46,982 nt of DNA, taken from positions 1 through 46,982 of the forward strand of contig JACRPQ010000018.1 of assembly GCA_016223135.1 (NCBI GenBank). The letters are read 5' to 3'. A program made the position numbers and the translations under genes. Numbering within the stretch: position 1 is the stretch's first letter; each line of letters starts with the position of its first letter. Origin of the DNA: Chloroflexota bacterium. Its GTDB lineage: Bacteria; Chloroflexota; Anaerolineae; Anaerolineales; Villigracilaceae. The notes under the pieces are model-generated. The model saw nothing but the letters and a program-made list of their open reading frames with translations. It made no database searches and was not told the origin of the DNA. Below, in pieces: positions 14,649 to 23,779 of this stretch.

Positions 14649-16160
14649 TCACGGATTCAACCGTGCACTGGGAAGAAACGCTGGCGCGCGGCGATACTGC
14701 GTCGCCTGCTCAAAGGCATACGCATAACGAATCAAATCCGCCTCCTGCCAGGCTTTGCCGAAAAACGAAATTCCCACCGGCAGCCCAAAGACATATCCCG
14801 CCGGCACCGTGATGTGCGGATACCCCGCCACTGCCGCCGGCGACGTGCTTTCGATGTCATCCGAATGCGGGTCGCCATTGACCAGGTCAATCATCCAGGC
14901 GGGACCGCCGGAAGGCACCACCAGCGCGTCGAGCTTATGTTGGCGCATCACCCGGTCAATGCCATCTTTGCGGGTCAGGCGCAGATTTTTGGCAAGCGCA
15001 TCCTTGTATCTCTTCTCGCGTAACGACCCCTTCGCCTGCGCCGCAATCATGTGTTCCTGACCAAAATACGGCATTACCTGGCTGGCGTGCTCCTCGTTGA
15101 ACCGAAGCACATCCTCCAGTGAATGGACGCGCGCCTCCTCAGGCAGCGACCGCAAATAGCGGTTCAAATCCGCTTTGAACTCATAGTACAAGACTTCCAA
15201 TTCGCTTGCGCCGAACTTGTCGAAGTTCGGCACATCCGCCGGGTCAATGACCACCGCCCCCAACTGGCGCATGACCACAAGAGCATTTTCAAACACCTTG
15301 AGTACCTTCGGGTTCGATCCTGCCATATTGCGCGCCACGCCGATCCGCGCCCCTTTCAAACCGTCATAGTCGAGCGCCCTGACATAATTGGATAACGACC
15401 GCTTCCTGCTTAGACGTGTGGCGGGGTCTTCCAAATCTATGCCTGTCATCGCCCCCAGCAGAATCGCCGCATCCCTGACCGTCCGCGCCATGGGACCGGG
15501 CGTATCCTGACTGTGGGCAATTGGGATAATGCCATTGCGGCTCAACAAACCGAGCGTTGGCTTGATGCCCACAATGCCGTTCGTGTGCGACGGGCAGATG
15601 ATTGAACCGTCGGTTTCGGTGCCCACTGCCGCGACGGCAAGATTCGCCGCCACCGCCGCCCCCGAACCGGAAGACGAACCGCACGCCGAACGATCCAACG
15701 CGTACGGGTTGCGCGTCAGCCCGCCGCGCGAAGACCAGCCGCTCACCGAACGCTTCCCGCGAAAGTTCGCCCATTCGCTCAAATTTGTCTTTCCCAAAAT
15801 CACTGCCCCCGCCTTGCGCAGCTGCCGCACAATGAAAGCGTCTCTTGCCGCATAATGACCTTCCAGCGCCAGCGAGCCGGCGGTGGTTTGCATCTGGTCG
15901 GCGGTATCAATATTATCTTTCAACAAAATGGGAATGCCATGCAGCGCCCCGCGTACCTTGCCGGCGCGCCTCTCTGCATCCAATTTTTCGGCAATTTCGA
16001 GCGCCTCCCGGTTGACCTCGATGATCGAATTCAAGAACGGACCAGCCTTATCCACCGCTTCGATCCGCCGCAAATACAACTCGACAACCTGGCGCGCTGT
16101 CAACTCCCCCGATTCCATCTTCGCCTGCAATTCGGCAATTGTCCATTCCGGGATAATCAT
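14649..16160 (-). CDS. Amidase-signature-family amidase
   Basis: A 503-residue amidase. The ATG at 16160 is preceded by a strong GGGAGGTGAA; the frame extends further but into a low-complexity stretch. The Ser-cisSer-Lys triad is visible: Lys in PILLKDNIDT, the Gly/Ser-rich SACGSSSGSGAAVAANLA and Ser in ETDGSIICPS. It hydrolyses C-N amide bonds; the substrate is not clear. The C-terminal part resembles peptide or indoleacetamide-type amidases more than GatA, and no gatB or gatC is adjacent. No signal peptide. It is downstream of the CBS gene by 43 bp on the same strand, probably co-transcribed. Confidence 0.9.
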   Translation of the reverse strand: MIIPEWTIAELQAKMESGELTARQVVELYLRRIEAVDKAGPFLNSIIEVNREALEIAEKLDAERRAGKVRGALHGIPILLKDNIDTADQMQTTAGSLALEGHYAARDAFIVRQLRKAGAVILGKTNLSEWANFRGKRSVSGWSSRGGLTRNPYALDRSACGSSSGSGAAVAANLAVAAVGTETDGSIICPSHTNGIVGIKPTLGLLSRNGIIPIAHSQDTPGPMARTVRDAAILLGAMTGIDLEDPATRLSRKRSLSNYVRALDYDGLKGARIGVARNMAGSNPKVLKVFENALVVMRQLGAVVIDPADVPNFDKFGASELEVLYYEFKADLNRYLRSLPEEARVHSLEDVLRFNEEHASQVMPYFGQEHMIAAQAKGSLREKRYKDALAKNLRLTRKDGIDRVMRQHKLDALVVPSGGPAWMIDLVNGDPHSDDIESTSPAAVAGYPHITVPAGYVFGLPVGISFFGKAWQEADLIRYAYAFEQATQYRRAPAFLPSARLNP

Positions 16161-16203
16161 TTCACCTCCCTTCCCCAAGAAAACAACATCACCGCTGGCA
16201 TGG

Positions 16204-16641
16204 CTACCGCCCGCCGCCGGTGATGTAATGCTCCAACTGCGAGATGACGAACTTCTGCTCGTCCACCATCTCCTTGAGCGCATCCCGTGCCGAAATCAAC
16301 CCCACCAACTCATCGCCGTCGAACACCGGCAGATGGCGGATGTTCTTGTCAATCATGATGGCGATGCACTCCTCGATGGACTGGGTTGCCTGAGCGTACA
16401 GCACCTTCGAGGTCATAATTTCGGCAACCTTCGTTTCCCGCGAATTGCGTCCGTGCAAATCCACGCGGCGCACGCAGTCCCGCTCCGAAAGAATCCCCTG
16501 CACCTTCCCATCCGATATAACCAGCAGCGCCCCGGTATTGTAATCTGCCATCATCTTGAGCGCCTCGAACACCGTCGCATCCGGCGAAATGGAGTACACC
16601 TCCTCGCCCTTCCTTCGGATGATGTCGCGCAATGTCGTCAT
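16204..16641 (-). CDS. Two-CBS-domain protein
   Basis: A 145-residue protein made of a CBS pair (Bateman module): domain 1 about residues 8-62 (TVFEALKMMADYNTGALLVI) and domain 2 about 72-128 (SIEECIAIMIDKNIRHLPV). Such small proteins bind adenine nucleotides and act as energy sensors, often on partner proteins. It ends in an acidic/hydrophobic helix and a Gly-rich tail. It is the first gene of a likely two-gene unit with the amidase; no functional link between the two is known to me. Confidence 0.9.
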   Translation of the reverse strand: MTTLRDIIRRKGEEVYSISPDATVFEALKMMADYNTGALLVISDGKVQGILSERDCVRRVDLHGRNSRETKVAEIMTSKVLYAQATQSIEECIAIMIDKNIRHLPVFDGDELVGLISARDALKEMVDEQKFVISQLEHYITGGGR

Positions 16642-16779
16642 ACCAGCCTCCTTTGGTCGTCTCGGAATGGTTCAAAGTATAGACTCAAATCCGCTCTGTG
16701 ACAAGCAAAACAGGGACTCCCGCCTCCTCCCCCGCCTCAGCCTGTCTCTGCCCAAAATGCCATTTCCTCCACCCCGACA

Positions 16780-17601
16780 TTAGTACACATCCTGCGCCAC
16801 CCCCCATACCGCGCAAATCCGTCGAATTTCCTCCGGGCTGAGACCATCCGCCCGTTCCCCGGCAGACAGGTTCAAGGTCTCGTAACGAGCCGCCGCCTCA
16901 GCATACTCGATCAAATCCAGGGCGTGCATCACCGACTCGTCCGAGCGCGCCACCACTCCATGCCGCGCCCACACCACCAGCGCATGTTCCCGCATCGTCT
17001 GGGCGGTGGCAGTCATCTGCTCCTCCGAACCGTTGACGATGAAGGGCAAAACGCCGATGCCTTGCGGCATACTCAAAATCGTCTCCGGCTGCCAGCGGAA
17101 CAGATGGGTGTTGAAGTATTTCTCGTCCTGGTAGGCGGGGATGTGGCTGAGATACGTCAGATGCAGGGGCTGAGCGTGAAGCACTGCCTGAAACCGAACG
17201 CCGCTGGTTTTCATGCGCTCATGATGAATGGCAAGATGCGAGTTGAACTCGCTCGTCACGCGGCGGAATGGAGGGTCAGCCACTGTTAACATTTTCCCTG
17301 TCTGCCCGTCATGTCCTACAATAATGCAGGCGAGATTGGCGCCCGGCGACTCGGCAATCTCCCTCAGCCGCCTGCCGGAGCCGGTCACAATCAGCGTGAC
17401 GCCCGCCAGTTCGGGAACAGACAGAGGCAAATTCACCAATTGCTCGCGCGGAAAGACGCCCGTTACGTCCAGCGTTTCCCGCAGGCAAACGGAAATATTC
17501 CCCGCCGCCCCCTCCGCCGCCCCCATTTCAGCAAGTCTCCTGCCCGCCTGCCCGATTTGATCCAACAAACGCATGAAATCCATCGAAACGTAGTCTGTCA
17601 T
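16780..17601 (-). CDS. RhaD-like class II aldolase
   Basis: A 273-residue class II (zinc) aldolase close in length and sequence style to rhamnulose-1-phosphate aldolase, which splits the sugar phosphate into dihydroxyacetone phosphate and lactaldehyde. Shared segments include LIVTGSGRRL, the catalytic Glu in VTSEFNSH, GIGVLPFIVNGSEE and the late zinc His in WARHGVVA. The first zinc pair, His-x-His in E. coli RhaD, reads HAQ here, so one metal ligand is replaced by Gln. No rhaA or rhaB gene is nearby. The start at 17601 (MTDYV) is chosen over an upstream in-frame ATG with poorer context. Substrate uncertain. Confidence 0.8.
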   Translation of the reverse strand: MTDYVSMDFMRLLDQIGQAGRRLAEMGAAEGAAGNISVCLRETLDVTGVFPREQLVNLPLSVPELAGVTLIVTGSGRRLREIAESPGANLACIIVGHDGQTGKMLTVADPPFRRVTSEFNSHLAIHHERMKTSGVRFQAVLHAQPLHLTYLSHIPAYQDEKYFNTHLFRWQPETILSMPQGIGVLPFIVNGSEEQMTATAQTMREHALVVWARHGVVARSDESVMHALDLIEYAEAAARYETLNLSAGERADGLSPEEIRRICAVWGVAQDVY

Positions 17602-17813
17602 GGCGCTTTTCTTCTCCAGAGCCGAATTGTAACGCACACCGCCCGCCAAACGCTGGAGGGGAGAAAAGGCTCATCGGTCGCCGAAGCAGACTGAGGTCCG
17701 GTGCGAGGCGGCTGGGCTGGCATGATGTTAGTGTGAAGTTAACGTTCAGCATGTAAAAGGTACGCTGAGGGCGCATCGACGCTTGAAATGCAGGCTTTAT
17801 CATTTTGAGGCGC

Positions 17814-17835
17814 TGTTGTACAATGCAGTACAACA
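17814..17835 (+). promoter_or_regulatory. Palindromic operator over the uracil-DNA glycosylase promoter
   Basis: TGTTGTAC-N6-GTACAACA is a perfect 8-bp inverted repeat. It overlaps a TACAAT -10 element (17819-17824) and ends 24 bp before the ATG, the position expected for a repressor site. GTAC-based half sites recall some LexA boxes, which would fit a DNA repair gene, but the regulator is not in view. Confidence 0.55.
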
Positions 17836-17859
17836 AATCATTTTCCGCAGGAACAGGAA

Positions 17860-18489
17860 ATGCCCCAATTCGACCTTTTCCATCCGCCAACTCCGCAACA
17901 TAATTCCCTCCAGGAACTCTTCGATGAAATGATGCAGATGAAGGACGATCCGCTTGCCAGCGCCGGGACGCGGGTGGTCATCAGCCGCGGGAATTCGAAG
18001 GCGCGCTTGATGATCATCGGCGAGGCGCCCGGTCCTGAGGAAAACATCAAGGGCAAACCCTTTGTAGGGCGGGCGGGTCAGTTGCTGGATAAGATTCTCG
18101 AATCGGTCAACTTCGACCCGGAAAACGATGTCTTCATCACAAATTCGGTCTTTCGTATGCCGCCGGGCGAGGACGGCAAAGCGTTCCGCAAGCCGACTGA
18201 CGAAGAAATCAAATACTACCGCCCCTATGTGAATGAAATCATCCGCCTCGTGGACCCGCTCATCATGCTGTTGACCGGCAACGTGGCATGTCAGTCCATT
18301 TTGGGGAAGACCGGCATCACCTCTCTGCGCGGGCAATGGACGCAACTGCAGGGTCGCTGGGTTATGCCGATTTACCATCCCTCCTACCTGCTTCGCAATC
18401 CCTCGCGCGAACCCGGCTCGCCCAAAGCCCAAATGTGGGACGACATCCGCGAGGTGCGGCGAAAATACGATGAACTGCTGGGAAAATAA
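17860..18489 (+). CDS. Family-4-like uracil-DNA glycosylase lacking Fe-S cysteines
   Basis: A 209-residue protein of the uracil-DNA glycosylase superfamily, which removes uracil from deaminated DNA. Motif 1 is GEAPGPEE (about residue 53) and motif 2 is YHPSYLL (about 170), both as in family 4. The GKPFVGRAGQLLDKIL and VFITNSVFRMPPG segments align well with that family. The four cysteines that hold the 4Fe-4S cluster in family 4 are missing: no CxxC in the N-terminus, KCRPPG reads FRMPPG, and the later Cys is Tyr (EEIKYYRPYV). The only Cys lies elsewhere. A palindromic operator overlaps its promoter. Confidence 0.85.
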   Translation: MPQFDLFHPPTPQHNSLQELFDEMMQMKDDPLASAGTRVVISRGNSKARLMIIGEAPGPEENIKGKPFVGRAGQLLDKILESVNFDPENDVFITNSVFRMPPGEDGKAFRKPTDEEIKYYRPYVNEIIRLVDPLIMLLTGNVACQSILGKTGITSLRGQWTQLQGRWVMPIYHPSYLLRNPSREPGSPKAQMWDDIREVRRKYDELLGK

Positions 18490-18585
18490 TCGCCTGCATT
18501 CCGCATTCGCAACTGCCTACCATGGCGGCAGCGCAGCATGAATGCCGCGCTGCAATGCCTGAATACAATAACAGGAGAACCCATC

Positions 18586-19350
18586 ATGCGCATGAAAGAT
18601 AAAGTCGTACTCATCACCGGCGGCGCGGCTGGCATTGGAAAAGCCACCGCTCTGCGCTTTGCCGAAGAGGGGGCAAAGGTCGTCATTTGCGACGTGAACG
18701 AAGCGGCTGGGCGGGAAACCCTCCAGCAGCTGGGAGCCGATGCCTCGTTCTATAAAGTCAACGTCGCCAACCGTGAAGAAGTTCAGCAGTGGGTGGAGGC
18801 TGTCATCGCCAAATATGGGCGCATTGACGTGCTGGTCAATAACGCCGGCATTCTCAGGGACGGGCAGTTGGTCAAAGTCAAGGAGGGACAGTTGGTCGGT
18901 CAGATGCCCGAAGCGGATTTTGACCTGGTCATCTCGGTCAATCTCAAAGGCGTGTTCAATTGCGCGCAAGCGGTCGCACCGCAAATGATCAAACAGGGCG
19001 GCGGCGTCATTCTCAACGCCACTTCCGTCGTCGGGCTGGACGGCAACTTCGGGCAGACCAATTACGTCGCATCCAAAGCGGGCGTCATCGGCATGACCAA
19101 GGTCTGGGCGCGCGAGCTTGGCAAATACGGCGTTCGCGTGTGCGCCGTGGCGCCGGGCTTCACCGCCACCGAGATTCTCGCCCCCATGCCTGAAAAAATC
19201 ATCGAATCCATGAAAGCCCGCACGCCGCTGGGACGGTTGGGCGACCCGCGCGATATTGCCAACGCCTATCTCTTCCTCGCCTCCGATGAGGCATCCTTCA
19301 TCACCGGCGAGACACTGCGGGTGGACGGCGGCATCGTGGTGGGAACCTAA
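18586..19350 (+). CDS. Short-chain dehydrogenase/reductase, FabG-like
   Basis: A 254-residue SDR with NAD(P)-binding [13 protein letters not shown] at residues ~88-91, catalytic Ser in NATSVVG, and YVASK as the YxxxK pair. The C-terminal VDGGI is typical. It is probably a 3-oxoacyl-ACP reductase or a related alcohol dehydrogenase; the fold alone does not settle the substrate. An Asp/Glu-like residue after the second strand (ICDVNE) suggests NAD preference. Start at 18586 is set by CAGGAGA upstream. It follows the glycosylase gene by 96 bp. Confidence 0.9.
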   Translation: MRMKDKVVLITGGAAGIGKATALRFAEEGAKVVICDVNEAAGRETLQQLGADASFYKVNVANREEVQQWVEAVIAKYGRIDVLVNNAGILRDGQLVKVKEGQLVGQMPEADFDLVISVNLKGVFNCAQAVAPQMIKQGGGVILNATSVVGLDGNFGQTNYVASKAGVIGMTKVWARELGKYGVRVCAVAPGFTATEILAPMPEKIIESMKARTPLGRLGDPRDIANAYLFLASDEASFITGETLRVDGGIVVGT

Positions 19351-19370
19351 GCCTATCCAGCAAAGCGGCT

Positions 19371-20645
19371 TCAAACAGAATAATCACCCATCGTCAGGAA
19401 CGCATCCACCACGTGCGGATCGAAATGTTTCCCCGCATCGGCGCGGATGCGTTCCTTCACTTCGTCCATGGGCAGCCCCTGGCGGTAAGGGCGGTCGGAG
19501 GTCAGCGCATCCCACACATCCACCACAGGGAAGATGCGCGCCGCAAAGGGTATCTCCTCGCCCTTCAACCCGCGCGGATAACCCGTCCCGTCCCATTTTT
19601 CATGATGACAGTATGGGATGTCAATCGCCGGCAGCAGAAACTCGATCCGCTTGAGCATATCGTAGGCAAATTTGGGATGCTGTTTGACCAGCTCGCGCTC
19701 TGCCTCGGTGAGAGGTCCGGGCTTCAACAGGATGCTGTCGGGAATCGCCATTTTGCCAATATCGTGAAGCAGCGCTCCGCGCGTAATATGAACCAGTTCA
19801 TCATCGCCGACCCCCATGAAGCGCGCCAGTCTCTGCGTCAGCACCGTGACGCGCTGCGTGTGTCCCTCCGTTTCCTTGTCGCGCATATCCAGCGCGCTGA
19901 CCCAGCCTTCCAGCGTGGCTTGATAGGCTTCCTCCAGTTCGCGGTTCTTGTGCTGTAAATCTTCGAACAATTGGGCGTTGTCAATCGCCACCGCCGCCTG
20001 GTCGGCGAAAGCTGTAATCAGATTCTGATCCTGCACCTGAAAGGTGCCTGCCCGCGCACGGTTGTCCACGTAGATGACGCCGATCAATTGCTCTTTGATC
20101 TTCAGCGGCGCACACAAAATCGAACGCAATCGAAACGCCGCCACGCTCAATTGATGCTCGAAGCGCGGGTCATCCTGGGCGTTCGTTGTCAGGATGGTTT
20201 CGCCGCTTGCCGCCACCCGTTCCACAATCGTGCGGCTCACCTTGAACGATTCTTCCTCCAGGTTGACGTGGTCAATGCCGCGCGCAATCTCGAACTCGAG
20301 TCTGCCATCGGGACGTTTCAACATCAGGAAGCCGCGCTCGGCGTGCATCAATTCGATCAAGCGGTCCATGACCTCTTCGAGCACGCGCTTCTTTCCCAGC
20401 GAGGAGTTGATCGTCTGCCCGACCTTCATCAACGCCGCCAGTTGATTCTCTTTTATCCTCAATTGATCCACAGCCGCCTGCTCCAATTCCACAAGCAGTT
20501 CGGTGACGCGGCTCACTTCGCGGACGATATCCGTGCTTTCCGCCGCTGCGTGCTTCACCAAGTTTCCTGTGAGTCCCGTCAGGCGTGCGCGAATCTCCTG
20601 AAAATTTTGCTGAATGGACGATAACGTGGCTGGACGTTTGAACAT
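19371..20645 (-). CDS. GAF/HD-GYP cyclic di-GMP phosphodiesterase
   Basis: A 424-residue cytoplasmic signalling protein: a helical, probably coiled-coil start (1-70), GAF (about 75-230, KRVLEEVMDRLIELMHAERGF onward), then HD-GYP (245-420). Catalytic features are ALLHDIGKMAIP and HHEKWDGTGYPRGLKG, all intact. It should degrade cyclic di-GMP in response to a GAF ligand. GGAGG six bases before the ATG at 20645 decides the start; the reading frame extends another 560 bp upstream without sense. It converges with the SDR gene and is outside the repeat-bounded region. Confidence 0.92.
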   Translation of the reverse strand: MFKRPATLSSIQQNFQEIRARLTGLTGNLVKHAAAESTDIVREVSRVTELLVELEQAAVDQLRIKENQLAALMKVGQTINSSLGKKRVLEEVMDRLIELMHAERGFLMLKRPDGRLEFEIARGIDHVNLEEESFKVSRTIVERVAASGETILTTNAQDDPRFEHQLSVAAFRLRSILCAPLKIKEQLIGVIYVDNRARAGTFQVQDQNLITAFADQAAVAIDNAQLFEDLQHKNRELEEAYQATLEGWVSALDMRDKETEGHTQRVTVLTQRLARFMGVGDDELVHITRGALLHDIGKMAIPDSILLKPGPLTEAERELVKQHPKFAYDMLKRIEFLLPAIDIPYCHHEKWDGTGYPRGLKGEEIPFAARIFPVVDVWDALTSDRPYRQGLPMDEVKERIRADAGKHFDPHVVDAFLTMGDYSV

Positions 20646-20711
20646 ACCTGCCTCCATTCTACTGACCATCTCTGCCGCTTGTATTGTACCTTCCTTCATC
20701 CAACGGCGGGG

Positions 20712-20717
20712 TATAAT
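20712..20717 (+). promoter_or_regulatory. TATAAT promoter of the four-helix membrane protein
   Basis: GGCGGGGTATAATCCTG, the same GGGG-TATAAT style used by the family 1 repeats, 54 bp before the ATG at 20772. It shows that this -10 context is also used by ordinary host genes. Confidence 0.55.
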
Positions 20718-20771
20718 CCTGCCAACCGGCAGGCTCCTGCCCCACCTTCTCACCACCATAAGGAGAAACAC

Positions 20772-21188
20772 ATGACCGTAGAAAACTATCTGGCAGAGGC
20801 TGGCGCCCTCGCCACCCTGGCTGGCGTGCTGGCGGGCTTCGCCATTTCCGCCGTCATTCAACTGCTCTCCACCAACCCGGAAGGCAAAATCACCACCGCC
20901 ACCATCCTCACCTTCTCCGCCTCCACCGTGATGTTTTTGTATGCTCTGATTGTTTTCGTCCTCACCTTCGCCGCCACCGCCGAACAAAACCGCGTCCTCT
21001 CCGAACTGGATACCATCGGCGCGGTTGCCGTGCTGGTCTTGCTTGCTGCCGTCTATGTGTTTCTTGCCGCCATCGGGCTGACCGGCTGGATTCGCTCCAG
21101 GGCAACCGGCATCATCACAACCGTCTTTGCCGTGTTTACCATGTGCCTGACGACCTTTGCCATCACATCCGTCTTTTCCGTGTTCTAA
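20772..21188 (+). CDS. Four-helix membrane protein, unknown
   Basis: A 138-residue protein with AAGGAG before the ATG. Four hydrophobic segments (about 10-32, 42-66, 78-102, 112-136) suggest an integral membrane protein with little outside the bilayer. A short loop with TNPEGKITTA lies between helices 1 and 2. No family recognised. A strong terminator follows 34 bp after the stop. Confidence 0.75.
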   Translation: MTVENYLAEAGALATLAGVLAGFAISAVIQLLSTNPEGKITTATILTFSASTVMFLYALIVFVLTFAATAEQNRVLSELDTIGAVAVLVLLAAVYVFLAAIGLTGWIRSRATGIITTVFAVFTMCLTTFAITSVFSVF

Positions 21189-21221
21189 GCGCCTACCGCA
21201 CAATCCTGCTCAACCACTCAT

Positions 21222-21251
21222 AAAAGCGGACGAAATGCCGTCCGCTTTTTT
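21222..21251 (+). terminator. Intrinsic terminator
   Basis: AAAAGCGGACG-AAATGC-CGTCCGCTTTTTT: an 11-bp stem with six T. It separates the small membrane protein gene from the MFS gene, whose -10 element begins only 5 bp later. Confidence 0.9.
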
Positions 21252-21270
21252 CATGTATACTCCCCCCGCT

Positions 21271-22503
21271 ATGCTTTCCAAGAACACTCTCAAAAACCTT
21301 TTCAATCAATATCCGCGCCAGTTTTGGCTCATGATTGCCGGTGTGGTCATTTCCACTGCCGGCGGGAGCATGGTTTGGCCCTTTATGCTCATCTACGCCA
21401 GCGGCAAACTACACTTGCCGCTCAGCGCCGTCGCCGCACTCATCTCCATCAACGCCGGCACAGGGCTTGCCTCTTCTCTCATTGCCGGCGCCCTCGCCGA
21501 CCGTTTGGGACGCAAAGGCGTTATGGTCTTCAGCCTCGCCGTGACGGGTCTTGCCTATTTCCTGATGATGCACGCCGAGACCTACACCCAATTCGTCGGG
21601 TTGATGATCATGATTGGGTTGTCGAATCCCATGTATCAGGTCGGGGCGGACGCGATGCTGGCAGACATGATGCCATCCGAACAACGCAGCGATGCCTACA
21701 CCATCAATCGCATCGCCAACAATGCTGCTTTTGCCGTCGGTCCCGCTGTAGGCGGATTCTTAGCCGCCAGGTCCTACAATCTCGCCTTCCTTGGCGCAAG
21801 CATGGGTTTTCTCACCTACAGCGTTTTGCTTTTCCTCCTGGCGCGTGAAACGTTGGATAAGTCCGTGGGCGAACCCTCCTCCAACGCCCCGCAACAGGGC
21901 GGTTTCATGCGCGTCCTGCGGGATAAACAATATATGGCATTCGTCGCTGCCATGAGCCTCGGTTTGACTGCCCCCACCATGTTGTGGATCCTCATGCCCG
22001 TCTATGCAAAAACCAACTTCGGCATCCCTGAAAATCAATATGGCTGGATTCCCACTACCAATGCGCTGATGTGTGTTTTCCTTCAATACTTCATCACACT
22101 CGTCACACGCAAACACCCCACGCTCGCCGTTCTGACCGTCGGCATGTTCATTTATGCCCTCGGTACAGGCAGCGTTGCGCTCGCCGGCAATTTTTGGGGA
22201 TTCTGGCTGAGCATGGTCATCCTGACGTTTGGTGAACTCGCCCTTGTCCCCACCGCCAGCAAATACGTGGCAGACATCTCCCCCGCCGACCTGCGCGGGC
22301 GCTATATGAGTCTCTACTGGCTGGGCTGGGGTCTTGCCCGCACCCTCTCGCCTCTCATCGGCGGCTTTCTCAACGACGCCATCGCTCCCCGCGCCATCTG
22401 GATTGGTGGTCTGCTCATCGGTCTAACCAGCACCTTCAGCCTTTTCCTCCTCAGCCGCCTCACCGCCGCCCGCACAGCGCATCAGACTCAACCCTCAACC
22501 TGA
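21271..22503 (+). CDS. MFS transporter (drug-efflux type)
   Basis: A 410-residue major facilitator with about 12 transmembrane segments. The loop 2-3 signature is ALADRLGRKGVM (DRxGRK), usual for drug:proton antiporters; ADMMPSEQRSDAY marks the cytoplasmic loop before TM5. The substrate is unknown. The ATG at 21271 has no Shine-Dalgarno and lies 9 bp after TATACT (21256-21261), so the transcript is nearly leaderless. An in-frame ATG further upstream overlaps the terminator and is unlikely. Confidence 0.9.
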   Translation: MLSKNTLKNLFNQYPRQFWLMIAGVVISTAGGSMVWPFMLIYASGKLHLPLSAVAALISINAGTGLASSLIAGALADRLGRKGVMVFSLAVTGLAYFLMMHAETYTQFVGLMIMIGLSNPMYQVGADAMLADMMPSEQRSDAYTINRIANNAAFAVGPAVGGFLAARSYNLAFLGASMGFLTYSVLLFLLARETLDKSVGEPSSNAPQQGGFMRVLRDKQYMAFVAAMSLGLTAPTMLWILMPVYAKTNFGIPENQYGWIPTTNALMCVFLQYFITLVTRKHPTLAVLTVGMFIYALGTGSVALAGNFWGFWLSMVILTFGELALVPTASKYVADISPADLRGRYMSLYWLGWGLARTLSPLIGGFLNDAIAPRAIWIGGLLIGLTSTFSLFLLSRLTAARTAHQTQPST

Positions 22504-22529
22504 TTCTGAGAACGAGAACAGATGCAACA

Positions 22530-23651
22530 CTACAGTCCCAGCACGCTGGAAATTACTCCCAATGCAATAATCATCACCATTGCCGCAACAATTGCCCCGC
22601 AGCCCCAGCCGAGGGAAACCCCTCGGCTTTGTGCCTTTGTAATCCCCGGTTCCAGCCTGCGAACATGGCGGACAACCTGCGAGCCTGCAAACATACCGGT
22701 CAGAAACCAGGTGATAATCACCAATAGGACAAAGACAAAAGCAACAAGAATGAGAGTGCCTATTGCCTCCCCAATGGCTGCGCCAATAGTCCGTCCCAGG
22801 CAATCGCTGAAGCCAAGACCACTGCAATCCACTGAGGCGTTTTGAACGCTGATGACGCCGATTGCAAGCATGACGATGGTGATGATGCCCGACACGATCA
22901 TCCCCAGCGGACCGCTGACCGCCCAGATGCGAATCGTCGGCGACATATGTTTCCAGGCAATGCTGGGCGCATTGGGGCGCAATGCCAGCATGGTAAACAA
23001 ACCGGCAATTAACCCGCCGGCAAATCCTCCGATCCCGCCGCTAAAGAGAATTGCCAGGAAATTGAGAAAATCCTCCGGCCCGGCTCTGCCTTGAATGGCA
23101 ACCAGGATAAAAAGCGCTATAAACACAATTAACCAGAAGATCAACCAGCCGAGGCTCCACACGAATGCCCAGCCCGGCACCTTGCTCAGGACCAAGTTCA
23201 TGCCAACTTTTGCAGGGGTTCGCAAAAATGGTATTTCGCCGCTGGCTTTTCCCGCTCCTGCAGCAACCAGACCGTCCACCAGTTTTTGAAAACTATCCAC
23301 ATAACTGCCCGCCCGCAGATCCAAGGTTTGGATGTCTTTGACAAGGGACTTGAATTCGTCACTCCATTCTGCAGGCCGGTAAATCACGGGGAAGATGGTC
23401 TTTCCCAATTCCAGCGCCTTATTTACCTCTTCATGTACATACTTGGACTTGTCCGCATCGGGCGATAGTACCAGCACGAACGCCTTACAATCGCGAATCC
23501 CCTTCAAAATTTCGTCGTGCCACTTTTCCCCCAATTGAATGTCCGACTGGTCGAACCATACGCCGGCAACCTGCTTGTCCAAGTCTGAGGCGAGGCGGGT
23601 GACGAATTCCGAGTCGCGGCGGGAATAGGAGATGAAGATGTCGTTGGGCAT
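22530..23651 (-). CDS. TIR-domain protein with five-helix membrane domain
   Basis: A 373-residue protein. Residues 1-130 are a TIR domain: DIFISYSRRDSEFVTRLASD opening, WFDQSDIQLGEKW, CKAFVLVLSPDADKSKYVHEE with the putative catalytic Glu, and TIFPVIYRP. Residues ~155-372 contain five hydrophobic segments (about 157-182, 193-217, 235-257, 283-310, 345-370). TIR domains bind or cleave NAD or mediate assembly, and TIR-TM fusions occur among candidate defence and signalling proteins. No partner gene is adjacent; neighbours are an MFS gene (converging) and glnA. Role not assignable from sequence alone. Confidence 0.85.
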   Translation of the reverse strand: MPNDIFISYSRRDSEFVTRLASDLDKQVAGVWFDQSDIQLGEKWHDEILKGIRDCKAFVLVLSPDADKSKYVHEEVNKALELGKTIFPVIYRPAEWSDEFKSLVKDIQTLDLRAGSYVDSFQKLVDGLVAAGAGKASGEIPFLRTPAKVGMNLVLSKVPGWAFVWSLGWLIFWLIVFIALFILVAIQGRAGPEDFLNFLAILFSGGIGGFAGGLIAGLFTMLALRPNAPSIAWKHMSPTIRIWAVSGPLGMIVSGIITIVMLAIGVISVQNASVDCSGLGFSDCLGRTIGAAIGEAIGTLILVAFVFVLLVIITWFLTGMFAGSQVVRHVRRLEPGITKAQSRGVSLGWGCGAIVAAMVMIIALGVISSVLGL

Positions 23652-23779
23652 GGCAGAACCTCCAAATCTCTGACTTCATCTGGACTTACGTCAGTCCCGT
23701 TCATTATACATGCCCGGAACAAAAAACATCCGAAGAATGAACTCCCTCGGAGGTCTATTTCCCTTTGTCACTGCGTGAC

